Shown piece after piece: positions 23,216 to 33,028 of a stretch of 64,000 bases of DNA. Positions within the stretch are counted from its first letter, which is position 1, and each line of letters opens with the position of its first letter. Source of the DNA: Nigrospora sphaerica (Eukaryota; Ascomycota; Sordariomycetes; Amphisphaeriales; Apiosporaceae); NCBI GenBank assembly GCA_018287875.1, contig JAGVVL010000007.1:19191-83190 (forward strand). The letters are read 5' to 3'. The notes under the pieces are model-generated. The model saw only the letters and a list, made by a program, of their open reading frames with translations, did not search any database and was not told where the DNA came from. Position numbers and translations under genes: made by a program.

Positions 23216-24492
23216 CTAGTGACGTCGGACTCGACTTTTAATATAATCAGTCTGCGAAGTCGCCTCGGTCGGGTTGTGTGGCGTCTGAGAGGCCCATGGG
23301 ATGGTCGCGGTCGGGAGGCTCCCGGTCGGCGAAGGCGTCGATAACTTGGCATCTAGTTTCGATATGACCTGTTCCGGGTTTATAGGGACTAAACCGGCCC
23401 CTTTGAATCCGGCTTTAACATTGTTAGGTGTGAAAACCTTGGAAAACGCCGCCTGAAAGGCGATTAGAACTCGGCCTTCGTGATATGATTCACGTGCGAT
23501 TTTATGAGCCCTTCGATCTCGCGACCGTACGCCCGCTTCAATGGACCAAAACACCCAACGTCAAGGGGCTGGAGAAGATGCGACGAGTGCGGAGGCATAG
23601 AGACCGTGATGATGTTCTTCTCTTTGCAGAAAGCCTGGAATTCGGCCGAAACGTGGCTCTTGTGCCCATCGATGACTAGCATCCGATATGGTCCCTTTGT
23701 GCGCGTGGCAGTGTGTTTATCGAAATGCCGAATCTATTCCAGGCCTGTCTCGTTATTGGTCCATCATTCGAGGTAGGTTTGATTACCCAGTCGCGTGGTA
23801 GGGTGCTGTCGGTGTACCAGTTCGCGAGATGGGTTTTGCCTTTACCGCTATAAACGGCGGGACACACCAGCCGTCCGCACACACGCCCTGGATGGCGGTA
23901 ACCCATTCCCGATTACCCGGCTGGATCTTCTTGCGTTTTCCGTCGCGATCGGCGCCTGTAACAACCATCGAGGACGCGATCTGGCCCATCATGAAGCCGG
24001 TCTCGTCGAAGTTGTACAGATCCTCGTCGAGAATGCCGTTCTTGACCCTCGTATTATGGAAAAGCTCGAACCAAGCCGCGATCTTTTCAGGATCCTCGCA
24101 GAGGGCCCTCTAATAGTCGTATGCACGAGATAAACGCGTCTTTAGTCGTGGTTGTCGCTTGATGAAGTTCGAGGCCCAGCGCATCCCAACGCGTGACGCG
24201 TGACGCGTCGCAAGAATAACATTGGCCATATCTTCCACATCTGGAATCCGGGAGCAAACCCTTGCGAATCGAGGTCAATTACATATGTGACAATCACATT
24301 CTCTTCTAATTCCGTTAATCGATGGCGGACCGATCGGGTATCCTGTACGGCACGTATGCCTTTCATTCTGTCGAAGAGGGTCGATCGAGGGACATTAAAG
24401 ATGGATGCAGCGCGTCGGACGGATAATTTTGGGTCTTCTTGAATCGCTTGGACCGCTAGCGTAATCTGAGACTCGTTTGAAGGCTTTGCCAT
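23216..24492 (-). pseudogene. Fot1-like transposase, frameshifted
   Basis: Starts at 24492 with an HTH domain (LAVQAIQEDPKLSVRRAASI, FNVPRSTLFDRMKG) and LTELEENVIVTYVIDLDSQGF. It continues in other frames: CENP-B-like part (about 24280-24090), FDETGFMMGQI (about 24010-23980), GNREWVTAIQGVCADGW, then the second catalytic region MLVIDGHKSHVSAEF (23682) with MPPHSSHLLQPLDVGCFGPLK. The C-terminus ends near 23216. At least five frame changes interrupt it, several at short runs. All DDE landmarks remain recognisable, so decay or base-calling error, rather than deletion, explains the breaks. Confidence 0.85.
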
Positions 24493-24545
24493 AATTTGTG
24501 GTGGAGTTATGTAACGGTAAAGTTAAGATAGTGGAAATTAGTGGG

Positions 24546-24590
24546 AAGTGTCCGGCTGATCTGACTGTCCGGCTGATATGACATCTACGT
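24546..24590 (-). repeat. Right terminal inverted repeat of the Fot1-like element
   Basis: Exact reverse complement of 22737-22781, followed by the target TA. Confidence 0.95.
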
Positions 24591-24646
24591 TATGGTAAAT
24601 TTATTTATGAGCTATTATACGGTTCTGCTCCCTCTCCCTCTACATC

Positions 24647-26151
24647 TTACACTGCATCTACGGCGTCCTTCCTATCAATCTGTGAACACGTTTTCGGTCC
24701 GTTGCTGTCTTCCTCCTCCACCGTGGACGCTGACGTGCCTCCGCTGTCTCCGTATCCCACGCGCTGTATATCCGGAGTTCTTCCAAGAAGCCAGAATCGC
24801 ATTGTCAACACGACAGAAATGGCAGCAGCAACAAGGCCAATGGACAGGGGGAATCCAATGGGGTAGCGCGGACTTTCAACGACGCGCCATGCACCCAAAG
24901 GGATCGTAGCATGGCCGACGTAGACGACTGTTACGCTCATGCCAACGATGATGGAGCGAGCTTCCGGCTCGGCGCGCAGGAGCTCTGTCAGCCAGGCGAT
25001 GAGGGCCGGCCCGCCCGCGCTAGTCGTATACGTTAAAGCATAGGCAAACATAATCACGGCATGCGAGCCGGGCCAGCCGCTCAGAATGCTGCAGGCAGCC
25101 AACTGAACAAGGCCAGAGGCCACGAAGATGGGCCAGCGCCAGCCCTTCCAGTCACCCAGAGCATTGATGCCAATATTGGTGACCATCTGTATCGCATAGC
25201 CGCCCAGCGGGAGAAGGTTAACTTGCTGCGTAGTGTACAGGGCGCGGCCCGCCGCGTCGGTGACGCCCTGCAGGTAGAGGAGAATGTACGCGTTGGCGCG
25301 CGCCGACCAGGCGTTGAAAGCAAAGGCGGCGATGAAGAGGTAGGTGAGGGGGTCGCGCAGGAGCCGGGCACACTTGCTTCGCAACACACGCCACGGGACG
25401 ATGCGCGCGCCCGTGGTGCCGGCGGCCTGGAGCCTCTCGCCGGCGAGCTGTTTCTCGCGGGCCGAAAGCCACACGGCGCGCGTGTGCCCCGGAGCGTCGG
25501 GGATGACCAAGTAGCCGAGCAGGCCAAGCAGGATGGTGACGGCGCCGGACACGATGAACAGCCACTGCCAGCCGGCCAGGCCGCGGACACTGTTCATGTG
25601 GACGTAGAGCTCGGACTGGACGACGCCGAGGAACATGGCGCCGGCGACGTCGGAGACATTGAAGATGGCGAGGCGCAGGGCGAGCTCGCGCAGGGTGTAC
25701 CACGTCATGATGAGCGACGTGATGCCGGGCCACGACGTGGCCGCCAGGGCGCCGAGGAAGAAGCGCAGCACGTAAACTGTGGTAGCGCTCCGAGCACGGT
25801 ACGTGAAGAGCGTCAGGAGCCCCAGGCGATCTCGGCCGAGGGTAGCCATAGCGAAGGCCGCAGCTTCGTCTGAGCCAGCTGCGACGGGACGAGGCAGAGG
25901 GCGTAGGCGATAGAGAAGTACGTCTGGAACCAGTTCAGCTCGTTGCCCCACAGCTGCAGGTCCTCGCGCATGCCCGAGACGTAGGCCTGCGTCGTCGCGC
26001 TCTGGTCCATCTCTTTCATGATTCCCGCGATGAACATCCACGAGAGCAGAAAGCTGTCGAGTTTCGCGCGGAGGACGTTCTCGGGATTCCGAAAGTAGGG
26101 GATGAATTTGCCGAGGCCCTTGTAGCTCTCATCGTTCGAGGCCGACGACAT
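24647..26151 (-). CDS. MFS permease, Dal5/ACS family, pantothenate-transporter (Liz1/Fen2)-like
   Basis: Single-exon major facilitator with about 12 membrane segments, expected in the plasma membrane. The blocks AYVSGMREDL, LNWFQTYFSIAYAL, QTKLRPSLWLPSAEIAWG and VLRFFLGALAATSWPGI are typical of the anion:cation symporter subgroup containing Liz1/Fen2 pantothenate carriers. A single one-base loss in a CCCC run (25820-25823, GGGG on the coding strand) breaks the frame between EIAWG and LLTLFTYRA. With it restored the protein is 501 aa, normal length. The C-terminal tail is acidic and Ser-rich. The substrate is inferred from family resemblance only. Confidence 0.87.
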
Positions 26152-26729
26152 ATTAGCGCCGTGAGGGGGATAGTCCTTTGTGCTTCGATGGTTTCTGCAT
26201 CGAGAGACGAGCCGTGGCTATTCATCTAGTTATTTCGAGCGTGCCTACGTTATTTGTTGGTTGTTATATGGTTAGGGACACTATACATCTACTATACCCC
26301 CTCTAATCACGCAATTGTCACCGAGGTATGGCGAAATCAAATTTCTAACCTGCACTATTTCGCGCATCGGATTAACCGCTTGGCGCTGATATACCTGCGC
26401 CGTCGGCGTCGGACCCGACGGCGGAGCGGATATCTATGTCGTATCGTCGAATAGTATTATAGCTTTCAGTTACTGACTAGGTCTGAACAAGTTAGGCGGG
26501 TTGCTTTGCATGTTATCAGCTGCAGCCGGAACCCCCAAAAAGAATGGTAAGCTCGAGCCCCCCTCAGCGCACCGCACCATCACCGCACCACTGTTTCTAC
26601 CACCAAAATTGGATGAGATAGATACCTTCAAATGCAAATAGATGGATGACTGGATATTGTGAGATCTTGGTGTTGAGGGGCAGCGATTCTTTACTTTTTC
26701 TCTTTCGTTTGATACCAGCTATTCTTTAT
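26152..26729. other. Intergenic: MFS promoter side and transposase 5' flank
   Basis: About 580 bases with no supported exon. A run of CGTCGGCGTCGGACCCGACGG at 26401-26420 forms a small inverted repeat (CGTCGG/CCGACG). No terminal inverted repeat for the downstream transposase relic was found. Confidence 0.35.
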
Positions 26730-27467
26730 ATGGAAGTACTGCCGCTGGCGGCAGCGCTCAAGGAAGTCTCAGGAGGCCTATCCATCCGCGAGGCCTCTAG
26801 ACAGTTCAATATCTCCAGGGAAAGCATCAGAAGGAGGATTCTGGGCCGTCCCTTGAAGCCCAACGCTCAGGTGCATCGCCAGAACCTATCGCCAACCTTA
26901 GAGTACGCCCTTACTAAGTGGGTGCTGACCCAGGCGCGCCTTGATTGGCCTCCTCCGCATAGCCGTTTTCGTCTATATGCGCAGACGTTGGTTAAGGCCT
27001 CTGGAGGCGACCGCATCATCGGAAAATTCTGGCATCTCCGTTTCTTCAGGCGTTGGCCGCAGGTCAAGACTATGGCGTCCACCTCTATTGACTACAAACG
27101 CGTTAACGGCGCGTCTCGCGAGAATATCGAGGAGTTCTTCTCCAGGCTGGACCTGGAGGACGTGACGAAGGTCCCTCCGGAGCACACATGGAACTTCGAT
27201 GAGGTTGGCCCTCAGATAGGCCTTGGAGATAATCCCCTGGTCGTCAGGCCGTCTGCGCTCACGGAGGTCTTCGCGATGGACACCGGGATAGGCGAATGGA
27301 CGACCTCCCTTGAGGCTATCTCTGCCACCGGCCGTGTGCTGCCTCCTCTCGTCATCTTCAAGGGGAAGAGCGTTCAGCAGCAGTGGTTCACCTCCCAAGT
27401 CGACGAGGATGACTTCGAGAACTGGTCTTTTGTGGCCTCACAGGCTGGCTCAAACCTTCCTTCCTGA
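26730..27467 (+). pseudogene. Pogo-type DDE transposase, C-terminally truncated
   Basis: From ATG 26730: HTH domain (LAAALKEVSGGLSIREASRQ, FNISRESIRRR), a CENP-B-like DNA-binding domain with ALTKWVLTQARLDWPP and FWHLRFFRRWPQVK, and the start of the DDE domain (WNFDEVGPQIGLG, LEAISATGRVLPPLVIFKGK). The frame runs without interruption until 27467, where the expected continuation (a Trp/Leu-rich segment, then the second Asp motif) is replaced by a LINE 5' end. I prefer 26730 over the upstream ATG at 26646 because the conserved domain begins there. The missing second and third catalytic acids make it inactive. Confidence 0.8.
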
Positions 27468-28455
27468 TTATTCTTTTCTGGCACCTACTGTTAGTGTCAG
27501 CCTGCTATTTATTGCCAAATCCTTAACAACCCTCCAACGGCGCCTCAACGCCAACCCAGAGGCCAGATGGACTCTGGGACCATCATCGTGATGGCTTCAC
27601 CTCCTCGTGAGGACACCACCGATGAGGTGATGACGGAAACGATCTCGGACGCACTGACCCCGATCCTGGGCGATATGGACAAGCGACACAACACCCGACG
27701 ATCGGTGCTCACGAAGATCGCCCGCGCCCTAGACAGCATTATCGAAGAATACCGCGACGAAGACAAGGAACTAGCCGCGGAGATTACGGAAGGCTTCACA
27801 GCGTCCCTACAGGCCAAGATCGGGGACGCGACCAGCCCCCGCCCGAACGAGCGCCCCCTACCGGAAGGCGGCCCGACCCGTGTGGAGTCCCTCTGGGCCC
27901 ACACGCGCACCTGGGCCGAAATCGCCGGAGGGGACAGAAGCCACCGCCTCAAGACGGTGCAAACAAGCGGACCCAGCAAGCAAGTCAACGAGAGGACCTC
28001 CGGGTTCTCGTGAGGATCCCAGAGGAACACCGAAACAGGGCACATGCCCAATATAACTTCGCCCTGAGACAAGCCGTATGCAAGACCCTCGACCTATCTC
28101 TAGTGGACGTTCCCGATGTCCATCATACGGCGACGGGCGTTGCTGTCCGTCCGAGAAATAAAGAAACGAGGGAGGTTCTCCTCCGAAAGAAAGAAGGACT
28201 AGAACGAAGCCTCCGAGCTAGCACAGTCGAGGTCCCGGTCACGTGGGTGAACTACGTAGTTCCCGGCTGCCCGACGCAACTCTCCAACGTCTTTGGCGAG
28301 ACATTCGAAACCGACACACTCTTACGAGACGAAGTTCTTGCGCAAACTGGCATCGAGCCAGTAAGCGTACCCTGGTCGCGACTGGAACCGATTCCGGGGA
28401 CGAACAAGAGATCATGCATCGTCTCGTTCTTACGATTTATACCCGTTAACTACTT
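27468..28455 (+). mobile_element. LINE (Tad-like) 5'-end fragment with ORF1
   Basis: Begins where the pogo transposase reading is lost and ends where ORF1 similarity stops. It keeps the 5' leader and the first part of ORF1 but no endonuclease or reverse transcriptase. That is the opposite of the usual 5'-truncated LINE, so a later deletion or rearrangement is likely at the 3' side. Confidence 0.6.
27567..28455 (+). pseudogene. LINE ORF1 (Gag-like), frameshifted and truncated
   Basis: ATG 27567 opens a charged N-terminal region (ISDALTPILGDMDKRHNTRR) with WAEIAGGD further on. A one-base shift near 28005 moves the reading into DLRVLVRIPEEHRNRA, HAQYNFALRQAVCKTL and WVNYVVPGCP, blocks I associate with ORF1 of fungal Tad-clade LINEs. 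It ends at SFLR (about 28432) before any zinc knuckles. It is not the same family as the LINEs at 31.7 kb and 49.4 kb. Confidence 0.6.
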
Positions 28456-29162
28456 ATAGCTCCTATCGAATCTAAGCGGGCGGCGTAGCACGGCGACGAG
28501 CCCATCGAAATCTGCTCGGGATTCCGGCACCACCGACCCCGCTTGCCCAGCAGCCAAGTATAAAGCTTGGCCTCCCCTCCTGAATTCGAAGGCGCCAGTG
28601 CTTGGCCATACCACTTTGCCCGCAGTCTTCACCGTGGCTGTCTCGGTCATTTCCCGTTGAGCGGCCCTTCTCCGACGGGCGGCCCTTGTCTAATGGACGG
28701 CCCAGGTCCGATGCTGCTACCCCGCTGCCCGCGTAGTCGCAACAATGGTACCGACGCGCCGAGGAGCAACAAATCGCCCCTGGTATAGACATGCACCGTT
28801 TCCAGGGTAAGCACCGGCACGACCCCGAAGGGCCTTTTGTACCGCCGCAAACCCCGCGGGGAATCCTGGTCATCTCTAGACTTTTGGACTCTCACGCCTT
28901 GGCATCGGGAATTCCCCAGCTCTTGGCAAGGCGGCAGGAGGAGATTCCCCAGCTTCTTTCCCTCTATCCTGACGAACCCAGCAGATGGACCCGTTATAGT
29001 AGCCTGGCTTCGAGTATAAGACGACCGAGGGGAGACGAAAAGAGAGGCACCCATTTGTTCATTCCATCATTTCATTAAGCGTAGCCTTGAAATTGCTAGC
29101 TCATCTGCACCAACTCGCGTGTTAAAGCCTCATCAACAGACCAGCAATCGCTTCTGTCCGTC
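28456..29162. other. Intergenic: MFS promoter region
   Basis: About 700 bases. GGCCC-rich stretches at 28660-28720 (three GGCC-rich GGGCGGCCC-like units) and a TATAAG at 29014-29019, roughly 145 bases before the MFS start, are the only notable features. No remnant of the interrupted pogo transposase was found here. Confidence 0.4.
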
Positions 29163-30756
29163 ATGGGTCCTTTGCAAGCGGCCGAGCACGGATCTGCCGG
29201 GGGCGACGACACGAGGCGGCCTGCGACATCAGATAGGAGAAACGATGACTTCAAGCCCGTCATCTCGGTCGACGAGGAGGCCAAGGGCGAGACCAAAGAG
29301 GACGGGACGCCACTCACCGCGCTTGAGGCGCTGCACGATCCGGATATTGAAGCCAAGCAGCGGCAGCTCGTGCGCCGGCTGGACATCACCTTTATGCCGA
29401 TTGTGTGGATCCTGTACTTTCATAACTATCTGGACCGGAACAACATTGCGTACGAGGAAACCCCCTCGGATGATGGCTTCGCTGACGTGAATAATGACAG
29501 CCAAGCGCGGCTCAGCTCGTTCGAGCAGGACCTGGGCCTCGAGGGCACCGACTTCAACTCGGCCATCACGACGCTGACGGCGGGCTACATGATCGGCCAG
29601 ATCCCGTCCAACATGCTGCTGACGCGGATCCGGCCGGGGCTATACCTCTCGGGGTGCGCGATTCTCTGGTCGATCCTGTCGGCGTGCACGGCGGCGGCGC
29701 AGAACCACGGGCAGTTGCTGGCGGTGCGTTTCCTGCTGGGGCTTTGTGAGGCACCCTTCTTCCCCGGCGCCGTCTACGTCATGTCGTCGTGGTACACGCG
29801 GGCTGAGCTGGCGCGGCGCATCACGTCGCTCTACGCCGCCCTCTGCATCGCCATGGGCTGCTCGGGCCTCATCGCCGCCGCCGTCTTCTCCAACCTCGAG
29901 GGCGCCATGGGTCTCGCCGGCTGGCAGTGGCTCTTCATTATTGAGGCCGCCAGCGGCGTCTTTTCGCCTTGCTGGGCCCCTTCTTCATCCCGGACTTTCC
30001 GACCTCCGAAAAGGGCGCCGGCACCCGCTGGCTGTCGGCCGACCTGCGCCGCGTCGCCATCGCCCGTGTCGCCGCCGACCGCGTGTCGGAGCCCCGCGCT
30101 CGCGAGTCGGTCCTTCACGGCCTGCGCCTCGTCGTGACCGACGCCAAGGCCTGGACCTTTTGTCTGCTGGGCGCCAGCATCTCTTGCGCCTTCGGCTTCA
30201 ACAACTTCTACCCCACCATCGTCGCCGGCCTCGGCATGGGCTCGCGCATCATGACGGTCCTGCTGACGTGCCCGCCCTATTTCCTCACTGCCGCCACCGC
30301 CATGCTGGCCGCCTGGTCCAGCGATCGCCGCCGCGAGCGTGGCTGGCATATGACGATCCCCATGGTGATCACACTGGTCGCCTACATCATCTCGGCTTCC
30401 ACGATGCACAACGGCGCCCGCTACTTTGCCAGCTTCATGTACATCGGCGGCAGCTTCACAGCCAACCCGCTGCTGGCCACCTGGATCGCCACGACAATGG
30501 GACGCACCCCGAGAAGCGCGCCGCCGGCATCGCCTTCTGTAACGTCTTCTCCTTCTTTGGTAACCTCGTCTCACCCTACTTCTTTCCACAGAGCGACGGC
30601 CCTCGTTACCTTATGGCCATGCTCATTATGGCTGCTTTCAGCGCCTCCACCATCGCCTGCATCCTGTTTATGAAGTGGCAGCTGGTGCGTGAGAACCGTA
30701 AGCTCAAAGAGGCCGCAGACCGCGATGGGACCCTCTATGTCCCCTTTACTACTTAG
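29163..30756 (+). CDS. MFS permease, Dal5/TNA1-like ACS family
   Basis: ATG 29163 with one 51-base intron (29450-29500) inside the motif RRLDITFMPIVWILYFHNYLDRNNIA-type loop (DRNNIA before, RLSSFEQDLGL after). Membrane segments follow with the ACS blocks YMIGQIPSNMLL, RFLLGLCEAPFFPG and LAGWQWLFIIE. The long cytosolic loop and the second six-helix half come next, ending LYVPFTT. Two one-base losses occur, in TTTT near 29962 and in ACCCC near 30512. With both restored the product is 514 aa, standard for nicotinate/allantoate-type carriers. The substrate cannot be read from the sequence. Confidence 0.87.
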
Positions 30757-31229
30757 GTCGAGATGAGCGAGGGAGAGTAGTGTTGAACTGCTAGCTAGTG
30801 TCTCGCCTAAAGCGACGGTCTGCGGATCAATGTCAATACTGCTGTCGCTAAAAGAGGTTTAACCCTAATGGTGTCTTATACGCTAAATACTTATGCATCT
30901 GCGCCGTTGAATTCTAGCCCTTCCCAGGGGTTGGTGTCGTGGCGTCGCTTTGTGGCGGTGTTTTCTTGAGGCGGGGTAGCTGGGTTCGTTGCGCCGCAGC
31001 TATCTGCGTCTGCCAGGTCACAAAGGCACGTTAGCGCAACGGTCGTAACAGGTGTCGCCGACTTTATTAAAACAAGAGACCTCTACATTCGTAAGTTGGT
31101 GATAGGGAAACCTGCTGCAAGACGAAAACCTATACCCAGGCCAGATTAACAATAAAGCAAAGAATACAGAAATCATCCCATGTCACGAAGGGCCATAGCC
31201 CCTAGATTTCCTTCTGTGTCGCGACTCAA
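30757..31229. other. Intergenic, convergent 3' flanks
   Basis: About 470 bases between the 3' end of the MFS gene and the 3' end of a small minus-strand ORF. No coding, repeat or RNA signature seen. Confidence 0.4.
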
Positions 31230-31493
31230 TCACAGTTGCTGGGCGGTGTAGTAACTGCCGGTAGACGCGGTAGGGACGACGGTATTGCCGGCCTTTCTCA
31301 GGTAGCATTTCTTGTTGTCCAGTCCAAGGACTGCTTGAACGCACTCGAAGGACGTGATGGTACTGCAGAGCTCCATGCATTTATGCAAGGATGTGACGAC
31401 CTCGATTATCAGGTCGTTCGCACCGGGGTTGCTGCCTAGATGTCGCGCCACAGCGGCGCTGGCAGGATAGAAACGGACTTCAAGGTTGTTCAT
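31230..31493 (-). CDS. Small Cys-containing protein, PAN/apple-like, 87 aa
   Basis: An 87-codon frame with four cysteines: CMELCSTITSFECVQAV and NKKCYLRKAG, then VPTASTGSYYTAQQL. The spacing C-x3-C...C...C with an aromatic tail recalls a short PAN/apple module of fungal secreted proteins. No signal peptide is present at the MNNLEV start, so an upstream exon may be missing or this may be a fragment. A TATATAG-like box lies at about 31533-31538 upstream. Function unknown; coding status is probable, not certain. Confidence 0.45.
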   Translation of the reverse strand: MNNLEVRFYPASAAVARHLGSNPGANDLIIEVVTSLHKCMELCSTITSFECVQAVLGLDNKKCYLRKAGNTVVPTASTGSYYTAQQL

Positions 31494-31670
31494 TCAAGGA
31501 AACTAACGCAAGGAAAGATCCCAGACATGGCAGACTATATACTAAAGCTTGATAAAAGGCGGAGGAAAAAACTTTTCGAAACCGACCCCACACAGCGATA
31601 ACTTCACAACCACGACTCTATAAGCTACCGGATAGCCCGGAAACTGTTCCTAGGGCTTCATTTAGCCTAG

Positions 31671-33028
31671 AAATGGTCGATTCACCACCCTCGAGGCAAA
31701 GCGCGGGTGGTGGGAGCCGCCATAGGCCCGCCCCACCCCCGAGCCGTCACCTCCGGACTCAAGAACACCATCGCCAGACAGCATTACAGCACCTGGAGGC
31801 AGTCCAGAGGATATACGCAGCACTATAGACGACTTCAAACGCTTCCTAGCTGGTGAAGTCAACATTGCGGCGTTAGCCGCAGCAGTTCAAGCTGCCATTC
31901 CAGTCCTAGAGATGGCGGCTAAGGAATCGAACAGCCAGCCCAGCGTCGAAAGACGTATCAATGCTATCGAGAACACGCTACAAGCTATCTATAAGGAAAT
32001 TAAAGCTCCTAAGACGTACGCTGCAGCCGCTACTGCCCTTACCGCCTCCCCGGCGCCTAGGGCCCCCAGGTAGCCAAGACTCTACCTCCTCGACACGAAC
32101 GGGAGGTAACGGTCAAGGCCGCAGGAACTGAAGGCCGCACCTACGAAGAGATCGTGCGGAAAGTCAATGCAGCAACAGGCAAAGAAACGGCAATAGCTGC
32201 ACGGAAGCTTCCCAGCGGAGACTATGCTATTACCTGCAAGACAACAGAAGAGAAGCGACAGCTGGAAACCGACTGGGCCTGGACCACCGAGGCCTTCGGA
32301 GAGAACGCCTCTATCTAGAAGAGAAAGATCCTGGTGGTGGCCCATGGCATCAATAAGGAGGCCATAGAGACGAACCAAGGGCAGCTAGAAGTCCAACTCC
32401 GGAACCAGCCCGGCGGCCCTATCGACGTCCTGGAGGCCAAGCTCCCTCGCAACGCTAAGACCGCGTCTAAGAAGGTCACGGCCCTATACATTGCAGTACC
32501 CACGGTTCAACAAGCGGAACAGCTATGCCGAGACGGCCTTATTTGGCAGTATGGCTACTATCCATGCGAGCCCTTCGCCGAAGGAGCACAGCTTAAGCAA
32601 TGCTACCACTGCTACCGTTATGGACATATCGCCCGCGTCTGCCGCCACGCACGCAGGTGTGGGCTCTGCTCTTCAACAAAGCATGACGATAAAGAATGCC
32701 CAGAAGCCGAGAATAAGAGCCGATACTGCTGTCCAGCATGCCGAGGACCACACACTGCGTGGTCCAAGGAGTGCCCAGTCCGCCAGGAGCAGGTCCAGAT
32801 CGCCAAGGCTGCTTATGTCACGAGACCGAAGGGATTCGCACTGCCCTCGCAAGAACCCCTAAACCAACAGCCGAGGACTGGCAGACAGTACAGCCGCGGA
32901 AGCGTCGAGCAACCAGCTGCCGCACTAGAAGCACTGGCAGAGCCCGCAGCAGAACCCACGAAAAGATAGACGACATGGACATCGAAACACCGGAGTCAAC
33001 ACTAAACAGCATCCACGCTCGACCATGA
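31671..33028 (+). CDS. LINE-A ORF1: Gag-like protein with three CCHC-type knuckles (frameshifted)
   Basis: Starts at ATG 31671. The N-terminal reading changes frame near 31760, then gives IDDFKRFLAGEVNIAALAA, RHEREVTVKAAG, and IAARKLPSGDYAITCKT. A TAG near 32317 is followed by KRKILVVAHGINKEAIE in the same frame. Three zinc knuckles lie at about 32602-32790: CYHCYRYGHIARVC, CGLCSSTKHDDKEC, CCPACRGPHTAWSKEC. The C-terminal part (DWQTVQPRKRRA) is in another frame and ends at TGA 33026-33028, overlapping the ORF2 start as ATGA. It would bind element RNA in the ribonucleoprotein. Confidence 0.75.

Noticed and set aside
25061..25873. 270-codon plus-strand frame
   Set aside because: Antisense shadow of the MFS permease in GC-rich DNA; no domain of its own.
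29831..30589. 252-codon minus-strand frame
   Set aside because: Antisense shadow of the second MFS permease, Arg/Gly/Ala-rich composition only.
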